NCBI GenBank assembly: GCA_019636245.1
Contig: JAHBXX010000023.1
Span: 1-64,000 of the forward strand
Length of the DNA: 64,000 nt
Direction of reading: 5' to 3'
Origin: Planctomycetota bacterium
Lineage (GTDB): Bacteria; Planctomycetota; UBA1135; UBA2386
The notes beneath the pieces were generated by a model. It was given only the letters and a program-made list of their open reading frames with translations, was not told where the DNA came from and searched no databases. Shown in pieces: positions 17,466-27,500 of the stretch. Numbering within the stretch: position 1 is the first letter of the stretch; each line of letters begins with the position of its first letter. The translations under genes were made by a program, and so were the position numbers.

Positions 17466-19097
17466 ATGGACGACCCGCTCCTCAGCGTCGCTGCATTGCA
17501 CGCACTGGTGTACTGCGAGCGGCTCTTCTACCTCGAGGAGGTCGAGCGCATCCGGGTTGCCGACGCAGCGGTGTTCGCCGGTCGCCGACTTTACGAAGAG
17601 ATCGCGGCTGCCGACGAGGACGCTGTGGAACGGCAGTCCTTCGAGAGCGCGGCGCTCGGCATCCGGGGTGCGGTCGATGTGCTGCGCCGTCGCGACGGGC
17701 AGATCATTCCCTACGAGCACAAGCGGGGACGCTCGGCGGGTAAGAAGGGTCGGCGGGAAGCGTGGCAGACAGACCGCATCCAGATCGCCGCCTACGCGAT
17801 GCTGATCGAGGAAGCTGTCGGCACAACGGTGCTGGAGGAGCGGATTCGCTACCATGCCGACAACGTGACCGTTCTGGTCGCCATCGACGACGACCTGAGG
17901 GCGCAGGTGCGCACGGCCATCGGGCGAGGCCGTGAGCTGCGTGAGACGATCGAGCGGCCGCCCGTGACGACGAACGAGCGGTTGTGCGTTCGCTGCTCGC
18001 TCGCGGCGGTCTGCCTGCCCGAGGAGTCCCGGCTGGGGGCGGATCCCGAGTTCCAACCCGTGCGCCTGTTGCCGCCGCATCCTCGAGGGCAGGTGTTGCA
18101 TGTTGCCGATCAAGGTGCTCGGGTCGGGCGCAGTGGCGACGAGGTTCTCGTCGAGGATCGGGACGGGAATGCGACTCGGGTGCCGGTGGCGGACCTCGAC
18201 CAGATCGTGTTGCACGGATTCGCCCAGATCAGCACCCAAGCGCTGAGGTTGTGTGCGGATCACGACGTCGGTGTGCAGTGGATGACCCTTGCGGGAGCCG
18301 TGGTGGCCGGCACGGCCACGAACGCGTTCCCGGCCCAGCGGCACCTGCGTCAGTTCCATGCCCTGGGTGATTCGGAGCTGGCGCTTCAGCTGGCCAAGCG
18401 GCTCGTCGCCGCGAAGGTGGAGGGCCAGCTACGGTTCCTGCTCCGGGCTACGCGAGGCGACGGAAGGACGCCTGCGCAGCGCCAGGCAGTGGCGGCCATG
18501 AAGGACGCTCTGCGTGCGATCGCTGCCGTCACGGAACCGTCGGCGCTGCTGGGCCACGAGGGCGCCGCCGCGGCTGCCTACTTCCGCTCGTTCGATTCGT
18601 TGCTGCTGCCATCGCTCGACGGGCGTCTCCGGTTCGGTGGCCGGACGAAGCGGCCGCCCCAGGACCGGGTCAATACGCTGCTCGGCTTTGGTTACGGGAT
18701 GCTCTACCGCGAAGTGCTGGCAGCGATCGTCAGCGTCGGGCTGCATCCGGGAATCGGCTTCTACCACCGACCGCGATCCGCCGCGCATCCGTTGGCGCTG
18801 GACCTGATGGAACTGTTCCGGGTCCCGATCGTCGACATGTCGTTGGTGGCTGCGCTCAATCGCGGCACGTTCGACGCCGAGTTGGACTTCCAGCAGGCCG
18901 GGTCAGGTTGGTTCCTGACGGACTCCGGACGGCGCAAGGTCATCGAGGTCATCGAGCGACGGCGAGCTGATTCCTGGCGTCACGACGTGGTCGGCTACTC
19001 GCTCAGCTACGCCCGAATGGTCGAACTCGAGGTTCGGTTGCTCGAGAAGGAGTGGATGCACGAAGGCGGGCTGTTCGCCAGATTCCGGCTACGCTGA
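17466..19097 (+). CDS. cas4-cas1: Cas4-Cas1 fusion (adaptation nuclease and integrase)
   Basis: 543 residues. Residues 1-185 are Cas4: Fe-S ligands Cys17 and Cys174/Cys177/Cys183, and a RecB-type nuclease centre with YEHKRG and QIAAYAML. Residues about 200-543 are Cas1: Glu365 in GHEGAAAAAYF, His434 in GFYHRPRSAAH, and Asp446/Glu449 in LDLMELFR. Such fusions are typical of MYXAN systems. Cas4 trims prespacers and helps choose PAM and orientation; Cas1 with Cas2 integrates them. An AGGA lies 5 nt before the ATG, and the stop overlaps the cas2 start. Confidence 0.95.
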   Translation: MDDPLLSVAALHALVYCERLFYLEEVERIRVADAAVFAGRRLYEEIAAADEDAVERQSFESAALGIRGAVDVLRRRDGQIIPYEHKRGRSAGKKGRREAWQTDRIQIAAYAMLIEEAVGTTVLEERIRYHADNVTVLVAIDDDLRAQVRTAIGRGRELRETIERPPVTTNERLCVRCSLAAVCLPEESRLGADPEFQPVRLLPPHPRGQVLHVADQGARVGRSGDEVLVEDRDGNATRVPVADLDQIVLHGFAQISTQALRLCADHDVGVQWMTLAGAVVAGTATNAFPAQRHLRQFHALGDSELALQLAKRLVAAKVEGQLRFLLRATRGDGRTPAQRQAVAAMKDALRAIAAVTEPSALLGHEGAAAAAYFRSFDSLLLPSLDGRLRFGGRTKRPPQDRVNTLLGFGYGMLYREVLAAIVSVGLHPGIGFYHRPRSAAHPLALDLMELFRVPIVDMSLVAALNRGTFDAELDFQQAGSGWFLTDSGRRKVIEVIERRRADSWRHDVVGYSLSYARMVELEVRLLEKEWMHEGGLFARFRLR

Positions 19098-19426
19098 TGG
19101 CCACCGATAAACGATGGAAACTCGTGTGCTACGACGTGCGCGACCAAGCACGTTGGCGCAAGGTCTACCGGCTGGTGCGGGGCCACGGATCCCGAGTTCA
19201 GTACTCGGTCTTCAGGTGCCGGCTGGATTCACGCGCGATCGAACGTCTGCGATGGGAGTTGAGCAAGGTGATGGCGCCTGAGGACACCCTGCTCATCATC
19301 GACTTGTGTCCGCGCTGCTCGGAGCACGTTGTGTCGACGAATGTCGAGGAGGACTGGGCTGAGGACGAGCCTACGTTTCGCGTCATCAGCCCTCCGCACC
19401 AGGATCAAGTACCTGCGCGTGAGTAG
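19097..19426 (+). CDS. cas2: Cas2
   Basis: 109 residues starting in a TGATG overlap with cas4-cas1. The ferredoxin-like first strand LVCYDVRDQARWRKVYRLVRGHG has the conserved Asp after the strand, then VQYSVFRCRLD and DTLLIIDLCPRC. It forms the dimer core of the Cas1-Cas2 integrase. The tail past residue 90 is variable. It is the last cas gene; the leader follows. Confidence 0.95.
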   Translation: MATDKRWKLVCYDVRDQARWRKVYRLVRGHGSRVQYSVFRCRLDSRAIERLRWELSKVMAPEDTLLIIDLCPRCSEHVVSTNVEEDWAEDEPTFRVISPPHQDQVPARE

Positions 19427-19653
19427 CTCTCTGACAACTAGGTTGCTCACGAAACTGCGTTGGCAACGAGGGATGGATGTGAGCCTGCTGGAGCATGGGT
19501 CCGTGACGAGTTCTGAACTGTCTACGAGGTGCAGACTTGCACCGGCCGGGGCAGCGAGGACGCTGAGCGAGCTGTGCTCTTTGAACCACGCTGAGTGGGT
19601 GCCTGCATCTGGTTCTGCATGTCCGCGACTGCGTGCGAGTTGTGATCCGGGCC
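19427..19653 (+). promoter_or_regulatory. Putative CRISPR leader
   Basis: 227 nt lie between cas2 and the first repeat, with no convincing gene; they look less GC-rich than flanking genes. Position next to cas2, perfect repeats at this end, and repeat variants only at the far end all suggest that the leader and promoter are here and that the array is transcribed left to right. I cannot point to definite -35/-10 boxes. Confidence 0.6.
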
Positions 19654-22600
19654 CTGGTCACCGTGCCGATGCCTCCGGGCGTTGAGCACTGAAGCACCTA
19701 CCACGAACTCGCGAAAGCGGCGTTGGCTGGTCACCGTGCCGATGCCTCCGGGCGTTGAGCACACGAAACAGCCATGACCCGATCCGACCACGTCTTGATT
19801 CTGGTCACCGTGCCGATGCCTCCGGGCGTTGAGCACTCGACGACCAGCAGGTCGTGGATCCCCGGGATCTGCCTGGTCACCGTGCCGATGCCTCCGGGCG
19901 TTGAGCACTCCTGCACGCGCAAGCGGCACAGCTCGGCTCGCCGCCTGGTCACCGTGCCGATGCCTCCGGGCGTTGAGCACGACGCGATGGGCTCGGTGCA
20001 GTTCACCGCGACCGTGCCTGGTCACCGTGCCGATGCCTCCGGGCGTTGAGCACATGACCTGGGCAAACCCTGGCCCAGGCTGCCTCCGAGCTGGTCACCG
20101 TGCCGATGCCTCCGGGCGTTGAGCACACGACGAAGAAGACGACGACGATCCAGACCTGCGCCCTGGTCACCGTGCCGATGCCTCCGGGCGTTGAGCACAT
20201 CCGGCGCACGTCGGCCAGTTGCCGGCGGTAGTTGACTGGTCACCGTGCCGATGCCTCCGGGCGTTGAGCACCGCAGGTCCACTTCCTTCACGCGCGGGTC
20301 GAACTCGTCGGCTGGTCACCGTGCCGATGCCTCCGGGCGTTGAGCACGAGATCATCAGCGGCAGCGGCACCGGCTGGGAGCTCTGGTCACCGTGCCGATG
20401 CCTCCGGGCGTTGAGCACGCGTCAGGGCGGTCGAGCACAGCCGGACTTTCCGCCTGGTCACCGTGCCGATGCCTCCGGGCGTTGAGCACTGCGCACGATC
20501 CCGGACCTGGACTGGCTGGTCGAGCTGGTCACCGTGCCGATGCCTCCGGGCGTTGAGCACCCCCACCAGCCCCGATCGCCCCGCCCCTTGGCGCGCTGGT
20601 CACCGTGCCGATGCCTCCGGGCGTTGAGCACGAGCGGCTGGAGCGCGAGTCTCGGTTCTGGTCGCACTGGTCACCGTGCCGATGCCTCCGGGCGTTGAGC
20701 ACCAGCGGCTCCTACTCCACCCGGACCACCACCCACCTGGTCACCGTGCCGATGCCTCCGGGCGTTGAGCACTAGAGAACCCCGGGAGTGATCGCCATTG
20801 GTCAGCCTCTGGTCACCGTGCCGATGCCTCCGGGCGTTGAGCACGCGCTCCGAGAGCAACTGCGACCATCGGTCTTTCAGCTGGTCACCGTGCCGATGCC
20901 TCCGGGCGTTGAGCACCGGCGCCATGGTGGTGAGCAGGCCCAGGGCTTGGCCTGGTCACCGTGCCGATGCCTCCGGGCGTTGAGCACCTGATGCCGCAGG
21001 CGACCGCCTCGAGCTTCGCCTTCTGGTCACCGTGCCGATGCCTCCGGGCGTTGAGCACTCCACCACCACGCATGTGGATGCGGCCATATAGCCTCTGGTC
21101 ACCGTGCCGATGCCTCCGGGCGTTGAGCACAACTACCACCACCAGAACCTCACGGACGGGGAGCTTCCCTGGTCACCGTGCCGATGCCTCCGGGCGTTGA
21201 GCACTGCTCACTCCTTCGCTTCGGCCGGCCACTCGAGGCCGGCTGGTCACCGTGCCGATGCCTCCGGGCGTTGAGCACCCCAGGACTTCGCGCGCGAAGA
21301 AGCCCGTGTCGGACACTGGTCACCGTGCCGATGCCTCCGGGCGTTGAGCACACGAGCACAAGCTCGTGCCGTGCCCGATTTGCGGGACTGGTCACCGTGC
21401 CGATGCCTCCGGGCGTTGAGCACTCGTGATAGCGGTGTCCCGGCACGTGCCCGTAGGGGCTGGTCACCGTGCCGATGCCTCCGGGCGTTGAGCACGCGTG
21501 CACGGCGCGAGTGACCGCGCCGCCAACCCCTGGTCACCGTGCCGATGCCTCCGGGCGTTGAGCACGGGGCGCGCAAGCACGACCTGGCGCTGGTCGTCGT
21601 GGGCTGGTCACCGTGCCGATGCCTCCGGGCGTTGAGCACTACGTGGACGGCGAAGCCGGCGTGAGCCTCGCGTGACTGGTCACCGTGCCGATGCCTCCGG
21701 GCGTTGAGCACACCTTCGTACACGACGGTCGCGCCAGGAGGCGTTGCTGGTCACCGTGCCGATGCCTCCGGGCGTTGAGCACCGGTCTCGCAGGTGCCGG
21801 CGCGCTCTTCGCGCGCCTGGTCACCGTGCCGATGCCTCCGGGCGTTGAGCACTAGCATGGCGTGAGGCCAACCCTGCGATAGTCGGCTGGTCACCGTGCC
21901 GATGCCTCCGGGCGTTGAGCACAGGTGGAATCTCGCCGGCATCTCGACGATCGCCTGCGCCTGGTCACCGTGCCGATGCCTCCGGGCGTTGAGCACGACC
22001 GCACGGCAGCCGGGTCGACTCGGGCCGGTCTGGTCACCGTGCCGATGCCTCCGGGCGTTGAGCACCTGGCACGCCATTCCGGCTGACGTGGGTCGTCGGA
22101 CTGGTCACCGTGCCGATGCCTCCGGGCGTTGAGCACCCGAGCGTCGCTACGGGTCGCGCATCGCGTTCGGCGCTGGTCACCGTGCCGATGCCTCCGGGCG
22201 TTGAGCACCTCAAGAATCGCGAAGTCGACCGGCTCCCGGGCGGCTGGTCACCGTGCCGATGCCTCCGGTCGTTGAGCACACGGCGGGCGCAAGCTGATCG
22301 ACCAGTGGGCGGCCGAGCTGGTCACCGTGCCGATGCCTCCGGGCGTTGAGCACGACTACGCCGACGCACCGGACAGCCACCCGGACCGAGCCTGGTCACC
22401 GTGCCGATGCCTCCGGGCGTTGAGCACCCGAGCTCCGGCAGCAGGTCGACGCGATCGTGGTCCTGCTGGTCACGGTGCCGATGCCTCCGGGCGTTGAGCA
22501 CCTCGACCAGGAAGACGGGTTCCTCAGCGACATGGTCTGGCTGGTCACCGTGCCGATGCCTCCGGGCGTTGAGCACAGCGACGAGCACGGGTTCGTCGGC

Positions 22601-22720
22601 GCTTCCGTGGATGCTGGTCACCGTGCCGATGCCTCCGGGCGTTGAGCACGGCGTGCAAGTGCAGATCGGCACCTCGAGCTCGACCTGGTCACCGTGCCGA
22701 TGCCTCCGGGCGTTGAGCAC
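19654..22720 (+). CRISPR. CRISPR array, 43 repeats and 42 spacers
   Basis: The 36-nt repeat begins CTGGTCACCGTGCC, continues GATGCCTCC, and ends GGGCGTTGAGCAC. I counted 43 copies, from 19654-19689 to 22685-22720, with spacers of about 33-40 nt. All copies look identical except one at 22244 (GGGCG to GGTCG) and one at 22466 (CACCG to CACGG). The 3' end TTGAGCAC would become an 8-nt 5' handle like the ATTGAAAC-type handles of I-B systems, which supports plus-strand transcription. Spacer origins cannot be told without a search. Confidence 0.98.
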
Positions 22721-22839
22721 TCCGAGTAGGTGTCGATCCACTCGTCTGCGTCCAGCCGGGTAGAGAGTCTCGTCCTCGGCACCGCTGGCGCGGCAGCGGG
22801 AGCGGTGTGCACGACCTCGCGCGGCGCCGCGGCGCAGCC
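22721..22839. other. Array trailer, no gene
   Basis: 119 nt between the last repeat and the recD stop. The first 38 or so bases have the length and look of a spacer, but no repeat follows. The rest is GC-rich with no recognised signal. No remnant of the truncated secreted-protein gene from the other side of the locus is visible here. Confidence 0.5.
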
Positions 22840-24591
22840 TCACCGCCGCGCCAGCGCCGCCGCGAGCCCCGAGCCGCGCGCCGGCCAGTTGGCGAGGCCC
22901 TGGCGTAGCAGCGTCGGCTCGGCGCACAGCACCGCCCGGCGCCGCGCCCGCGTGATGCCGGTGTAGAGCAGCGGTGCCTGCCACAGCGGCCCCGGCTGGT
23001 CGGGCATCGCCAGCAGCACCTCGTCGAACTCGCTGCCCTGCGCCTTGTGCACCGTCATCGCCCACGCCGTCACGTGCGCCGGCAGCCGCAGCAGCGGCAC
23101 CTCGCGCGGGCCCTCCTTGCCGTCGAACACGACGCTGCGCTGGCCGGCATGGTCGACGACGACGCCGAGGTCGCCGTTCCACAGCTGGTTCTGGTGGTCG
23201 TTCTGCACGACCAGGATCGGCCGGCCGAGGTAGAACGGCTCATCGGTGCGGTGGCCGCGCTGGCGCAGCAGCGCCTCGATGCGGCGGTTCCACGCCTCGG
23301 CGCCGTGGGGGCCGAAGCGCACCGCGCACAGCACCCGGCAACGCCAGAGGTGCTGCAGGGCCGCGGCCGGTTCGCCGGCGGCGGCCGCCGCCGCGGCCTC
23401 GAGGGCCGGGGCGAGCAGCCGCAGCGCGGCGTCCGGATCGGGCTCGGCGACCAGGTCGGCGTGGCCGGCGTCGAGCGCCTGCAGCGCCGCCGCGGCATCG
23501 CGCCCGGCCAGGGCCTGCGCGAAGCCGCCGATGCCCGGCTGCGCCGCGAAGCGGTGGTTCTGGCGCAGCGCGATCGTGGCGTCGGCCAGCGGCGGCGCGC
23601 CCACCTGCACCGGCAGCTCCATGCCGGTGGCGGCCTGCACGTAGGCGGCGAGGTCGGGGCCGGTGCCGCGTTCGGGGGCGGCGGCCCGGCAGAGGTCGCC
23701 GAGCACCTGCCCGGCGGCGATGGCGGCGAGCTGGTCGCGGTCGCCGACCAGCAGCAGCCGGGCGTCGTCGCGCAGCGCGTCGAACAGCTGCGCCAGCAGC
23801 GTCGGGTCGACCATCGACGCCTCGTCGACGACGACCAGGTCGTAGGGCAGCGGGCGGTCGCGGCCGTAGCGGAAGGCGTCGTCGAGCGGCACGTACCCGA
23901 GCAGGCGGTGCAGCGTGCGCGTCGGGATCGCGTCCTGCACGGCGGCGAGCCGGGGCTGGTCGGCGGCGCGGGCCCGCAGCGCCTCGCCGAGGCGCGCCGC
24001 CGCCTTGCCGGTGGGCGCGGCGAGCGCCACCTGCAGGCGGGGCTCGAGGTGCAGCAGCACGGCGAGCAGCTTCGCCACCGTCGTGGTCTTGCCGGTGCCG
24101 GGGCCGCCGGTCAGCACCGCGAACGGCCGTGCCGCCGCGGCGGCGACCGCGGCGAGTTGCCAGTCGACGACGCCGGCGGGCGGCAGCATGCCGAGTTCGG
24201 CCAGCGCCGCGTGCAGGCGCTGCGCGGGCACGCGCTCGGGCCTGGCGAGCCGGGCTTCGAGGTGGGCGAGCAGGCGCCGCTCGTCACGGAAGTGGCGCCG
24301 GAAGTAGAGCCGGCCGTCACCGTCGAGCACCAGCGGGAGCAGCGGATCGTCGGCCGCGGCGGTGGCGAGGCCGCTGGCCAGCAGCGCCTCCGTCCAGGCC
24401 GCGGCGGCGGGGAACGGCGTCGCGTCGCCGTCGGTCGCGCGGCCTTGCCAGTCGGCGAGCGCGATGCAGACGTGGCCGGCTTCCCGTTCGTGGTGCAGCA
24501 GCCGCACCGTGCGCGCGACCAGGTCCCGGTGCGCGGCCGGGGCGTGGCCGGCCAGCAGCGCCGCCAGTTCGTCGGCGAGCTGCACCGTCAC
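22840..24591 (-). CDS. recD: RecD subunit of exodeoxyribonuclease V
   Basis: 583 residues from a GTG overlapping the recB stop (GTGA). Superfamily 1B helicase motifs are clear: Walker A GGPGTGKTTTVAKLLA, motif II VVDEASMVD, motif III GDRDQLAAI, and the C-terminal VHKAQGSEF and LYTGITRARRR. RecD is the 5'-3' helicase motor of RecBCD, which processes double-strand breaks and degrades foreign linear DNA. Length is normal. It is the last gene of recC-recB-recD and ends beside the CRISPR array. Confidence 0.95.
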   Translation of the reverse strand: MTVQLADELAALLAGHAPAAHRDLVARTVRLLHHEREAGHVCIALADWQGRATDGDATPFPAAAAWTEALLASGLATAAADDPLLPLVLDGDGRLYFRRHFRDERRLLAHLEARLARPERVPAQRLHAALAELGMLPPAGVVDWQLAAVAAAAARPFAVLTGGPGTGKTTTVAKLLAVLLHLEPRLQVALAAPTGKAAARLGEALRARAADQPRLAAVQDAIPTRTLHRLLGYVPLDDAFRYGRDRPLPYDLVVVDEASMVDPTLLAQLFDALRDDARLLLVGDRDQLAAIAAGQVLGDLCRAAAPERGTGPDLAAYVQAATGMELPVQVGAPPLADATIALRQNHRFAAQPGIGGFAQALAGRDAAAALQALDAGHADLVAEPDPDAALRLLAPALEAAAAAAAGEPAAALQHLWRCRVLCAVRFGPHGAEAWNRRIEALLRQRGHRTDEPFYLGRPILVVQNDHQNQLWNGDLGVVVDHAGQRSVVFDGKEGPREVPLLRLPAHVTAWAMTVHKAQGSEFDEVLLAMPDQPGPLWQAPLLYTGITRARRRAVLCAEPTLLRQGLANWPARGSGLAAALARR

Positions 24592-27500
24592 GCGCCACCT
24601 CCGGCCCAGCGGTCCATCGCCGCGACCAGGGCGCCGGGCACCCTGTCGAACAGCATGCCGCTGGGCGTGCCGGCCCGCGCCCCGCGCAGGAACGCGTAGC
24701 AGACGCCGCCCTGGTGGCGGTCGTAGTCGTAGCCGGGCAGCCGGGCGCGCAGCTGCCGGTGCAGCGCCAGCACGTAGAGGTGGTACTGCAGCACGTAGTC
24801 GCCGTCGACCGCCGCCGTCGCCAGGGCCTCGGGGCCGTAGTCCTCGGCGCGATCGCCGAGGTGGTTGGACTTCCAGTCGACGATCCAGTGGCGCTCGCCG
24901 AGCGTCGCCGTGAGGTCGACGAAGCCGACCAGGAAGCCGTGCAGCTGGCGCGGCGGCAGCCGGTGCAGCCGCTCGGCGTAGCGGCGCGCCAGGGGACTGC
25001 CGTGCTCGGCGAAGGCGCGCGCGAGGTCGGCCAGCGAACTGCCCGGCGTCGGCAGGGTGAACTTCCACTCGACGGCCTTCGGTCCGCGTGCCAGCTCGGC
25101 GAGCGTCGGGCCGCCGGCGTGCACGCGCGCCGCGGCGAGGTCGCGCAGGTTCTGCAGCACGTCGGCCTCCGGCTCGAGCGGACCCGGGTGCGCAGCGGGG
25201 TCGGCGAGGCCGAACGCGTGCAGGGTGTCGCGCACGAGCTGCGCGGCCGGCGCGGCGTCGAGCGCGTCGAGATCGACGCGTTCGAGCAGGGCGTGCAGGC
25301 ACTGGCCGGCGCGCGTGCCGCGGGCAAAGGCGAAGATGCCGCGGCCGGCGGCGGGCGCCGCCGGCAGGGGGGCGGGCGGGTCGGCCACGTCCGGCGACGG
25401 GTCGAGCGCCGGGGCGCCGGCGACCAGCGAGGTGAAGCTGTGCAAGGCGCGCGCGGCGAGCGTGCGTCGGGGCACGAGCGGCGGGAGGAGCGGCGTTCCC
25501 GGCCGCGGCGGCAGCGGGCAGGCCTGGGGCGCCTCGGGGACGAGTTCGACGCCCATGGTGCCGCCGCTCGCCGCGCAGAGTTCGGCCAGCCGCTGCGGCA
25601 GGCGCGCGAACTGCGCCTTGGCCCGATCGGTCCACGCGGCGAAGCCGGCGGGCGAGCGGGGCAGGTCCTCGCCGGCGGCGGCCGGCCACAACAGCCAGCT
25701 CGGGGCGCTGTGGTGCGAGAACTTGCTCAGCAGGCCGAAGTGCAGGTAGCAGCGCCGGCGCGCGCGCGTGACCGCGACGTAGGCCAGGCGCACGTCCTCG
25801 GCCAGCCTGTCCAGGCCGACGCGCCCCTTGGTGGCGTCGTCGAAGGCGAACACCACCTGCCGGCCGCCTTCGCCGGTGACCAGATCCGGGGCCTTCGGCG
25901 GGCGTGCATCCCAGAGGAACGGGCAGAACACGATCTCGTACTGCAGCCCCTTGCTGCCGTGCACGGTCAGGATCTGCACCGCATCGTCGTCGCTCTCGAG
26001 CCGCAGTTCGCGCAGCTGGTAGTCGAGTTCCTCCTTGTGGCGGCGCTCGTGCTGCAGCCACGCGAACAACCCCTCGGGCGACAGCCGCTCGGCGTGCTCG
26101 GCCTGGTGCAGCAGCTCGAACAGCTGCTGGTAGTTGGTGAGCGCGCGTTCGCCGCCGCGTTGGGCCAAGAGACGGGGCACGACCTCGAGGTCGCCGAGCA
26201 GGCGTTCGGTCGCCACGATAAGGCCGTGCCGGTGCCAGAGGCGGCGCCACTCGTCGAGCGCCTGCAGCGCGCGATCGAACGCCGGGTCGTCGCCGGCGCT
26301 GGCGCGCAACGCCACGGCGTCATGGCCCCACAGGCGCGTGGCCATCGCCGCCCGGGCCAGGCCGAGGTCGCGCGGCTGCAGGATGGCGCGCAGCAGCCGT
26401 TCGACCTCGACGAACTCGTCGCTGTCGAAGATGTCGCCGGCCTTGCCGATCGCCGAGGCGATGCCGGCGTCGCGCAGGGCGGCCTGCACGCGCACCGCCT
26501 GCTTGTTGGTCCGGGTCAGCACGGCGAAGTCGCGCGGCCGCAGCGGGCGACCGTCGAGCCGCGCCGGCCCGGCCAGCAGGCGGGAGATCTCCGCCCCGAC
26601 GTCGGCGGCGATCTGGGCTTCGGCCGGGTCCTTGTTGGTGGGGCCCTTCTGGCCCGGGGGCGGCGGCAGCAGGCGCCAGCGAAACGCCGGCCCGGCGTCG
26701 CCGTCGATGCCGAGCGCCGTCGGCGCCGCGGCGGCGTGCACCGGCGGCAGCACGATGCCCTCGGCGACGAAGGCGTTCGCCGGCGCGAACAGGTGCCCGA
26801 CCGCCTCGACGAGCGCCTTGGCGCTGCGGAAGTTGGTGTCGAGGGTCTCGACCGCGACCGCGTCCTTCGCGGCACGGAAGTAGGCCCCGAGGTCGGCGCC
26901 GCGGAAGCCGTAGATCGACTGCTTCGGATCGCCGACGAGGAACAACGGCCGCTGCGCGAAGCAGGTGGCGAAGATCTCGTACTGCACCGCGTCGGTGTCC
27001 TGGAACTCGTCGATCAGCGCGACCTCGTAGCGGTCGCGGATCGCCGCCAGCAGCACGGCGCGCCGGGCCGGATCCTGCAGCGCCGCGAGGGCGCGCTGCA
27101 GCAGGTCGTCGAACGACAGCACGTGCTGGCGCTGCTTGTCGCGCGCGAGCCGTTCGTCGAGCTCGCGCAGCAGGCGGGCGCGCAGGTGGTCGGTCGCGGC
27201 GTCGACGGCGGCGGCGGCCGCCGCGCACGCGGCGAAGAACGGCTGCGCCGTGCTGGGCACGACCGAGCTCTTCTGCAGGCACGGGCGCAGGCGATCGGGC
27301 GCGAACTGCACGACGTCCCCGAGCGCGAGCAGCGGGGACGTGGCCAGCTGGCGCGCGAGCCCGTCCAGAGCCATCTCGCGCGGGACGTCGAACAGGTTCT
27401 TCTCCTTGCGGAACACCAGGCGCAGCAGCAGCCCACGGGCCTCGGCGTCGAACGTGGCCGCGGCCTGCTCCAGCGCGGCGCGCGCGGCCAGCAGGTGCGG

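Noticed and set aside
19654..22720. Repetitive small proteins with STPGGIGTVT or RWSPCRCLRALST repeats
   Set aside because: They are translations of CRISPR repeats in different frames.
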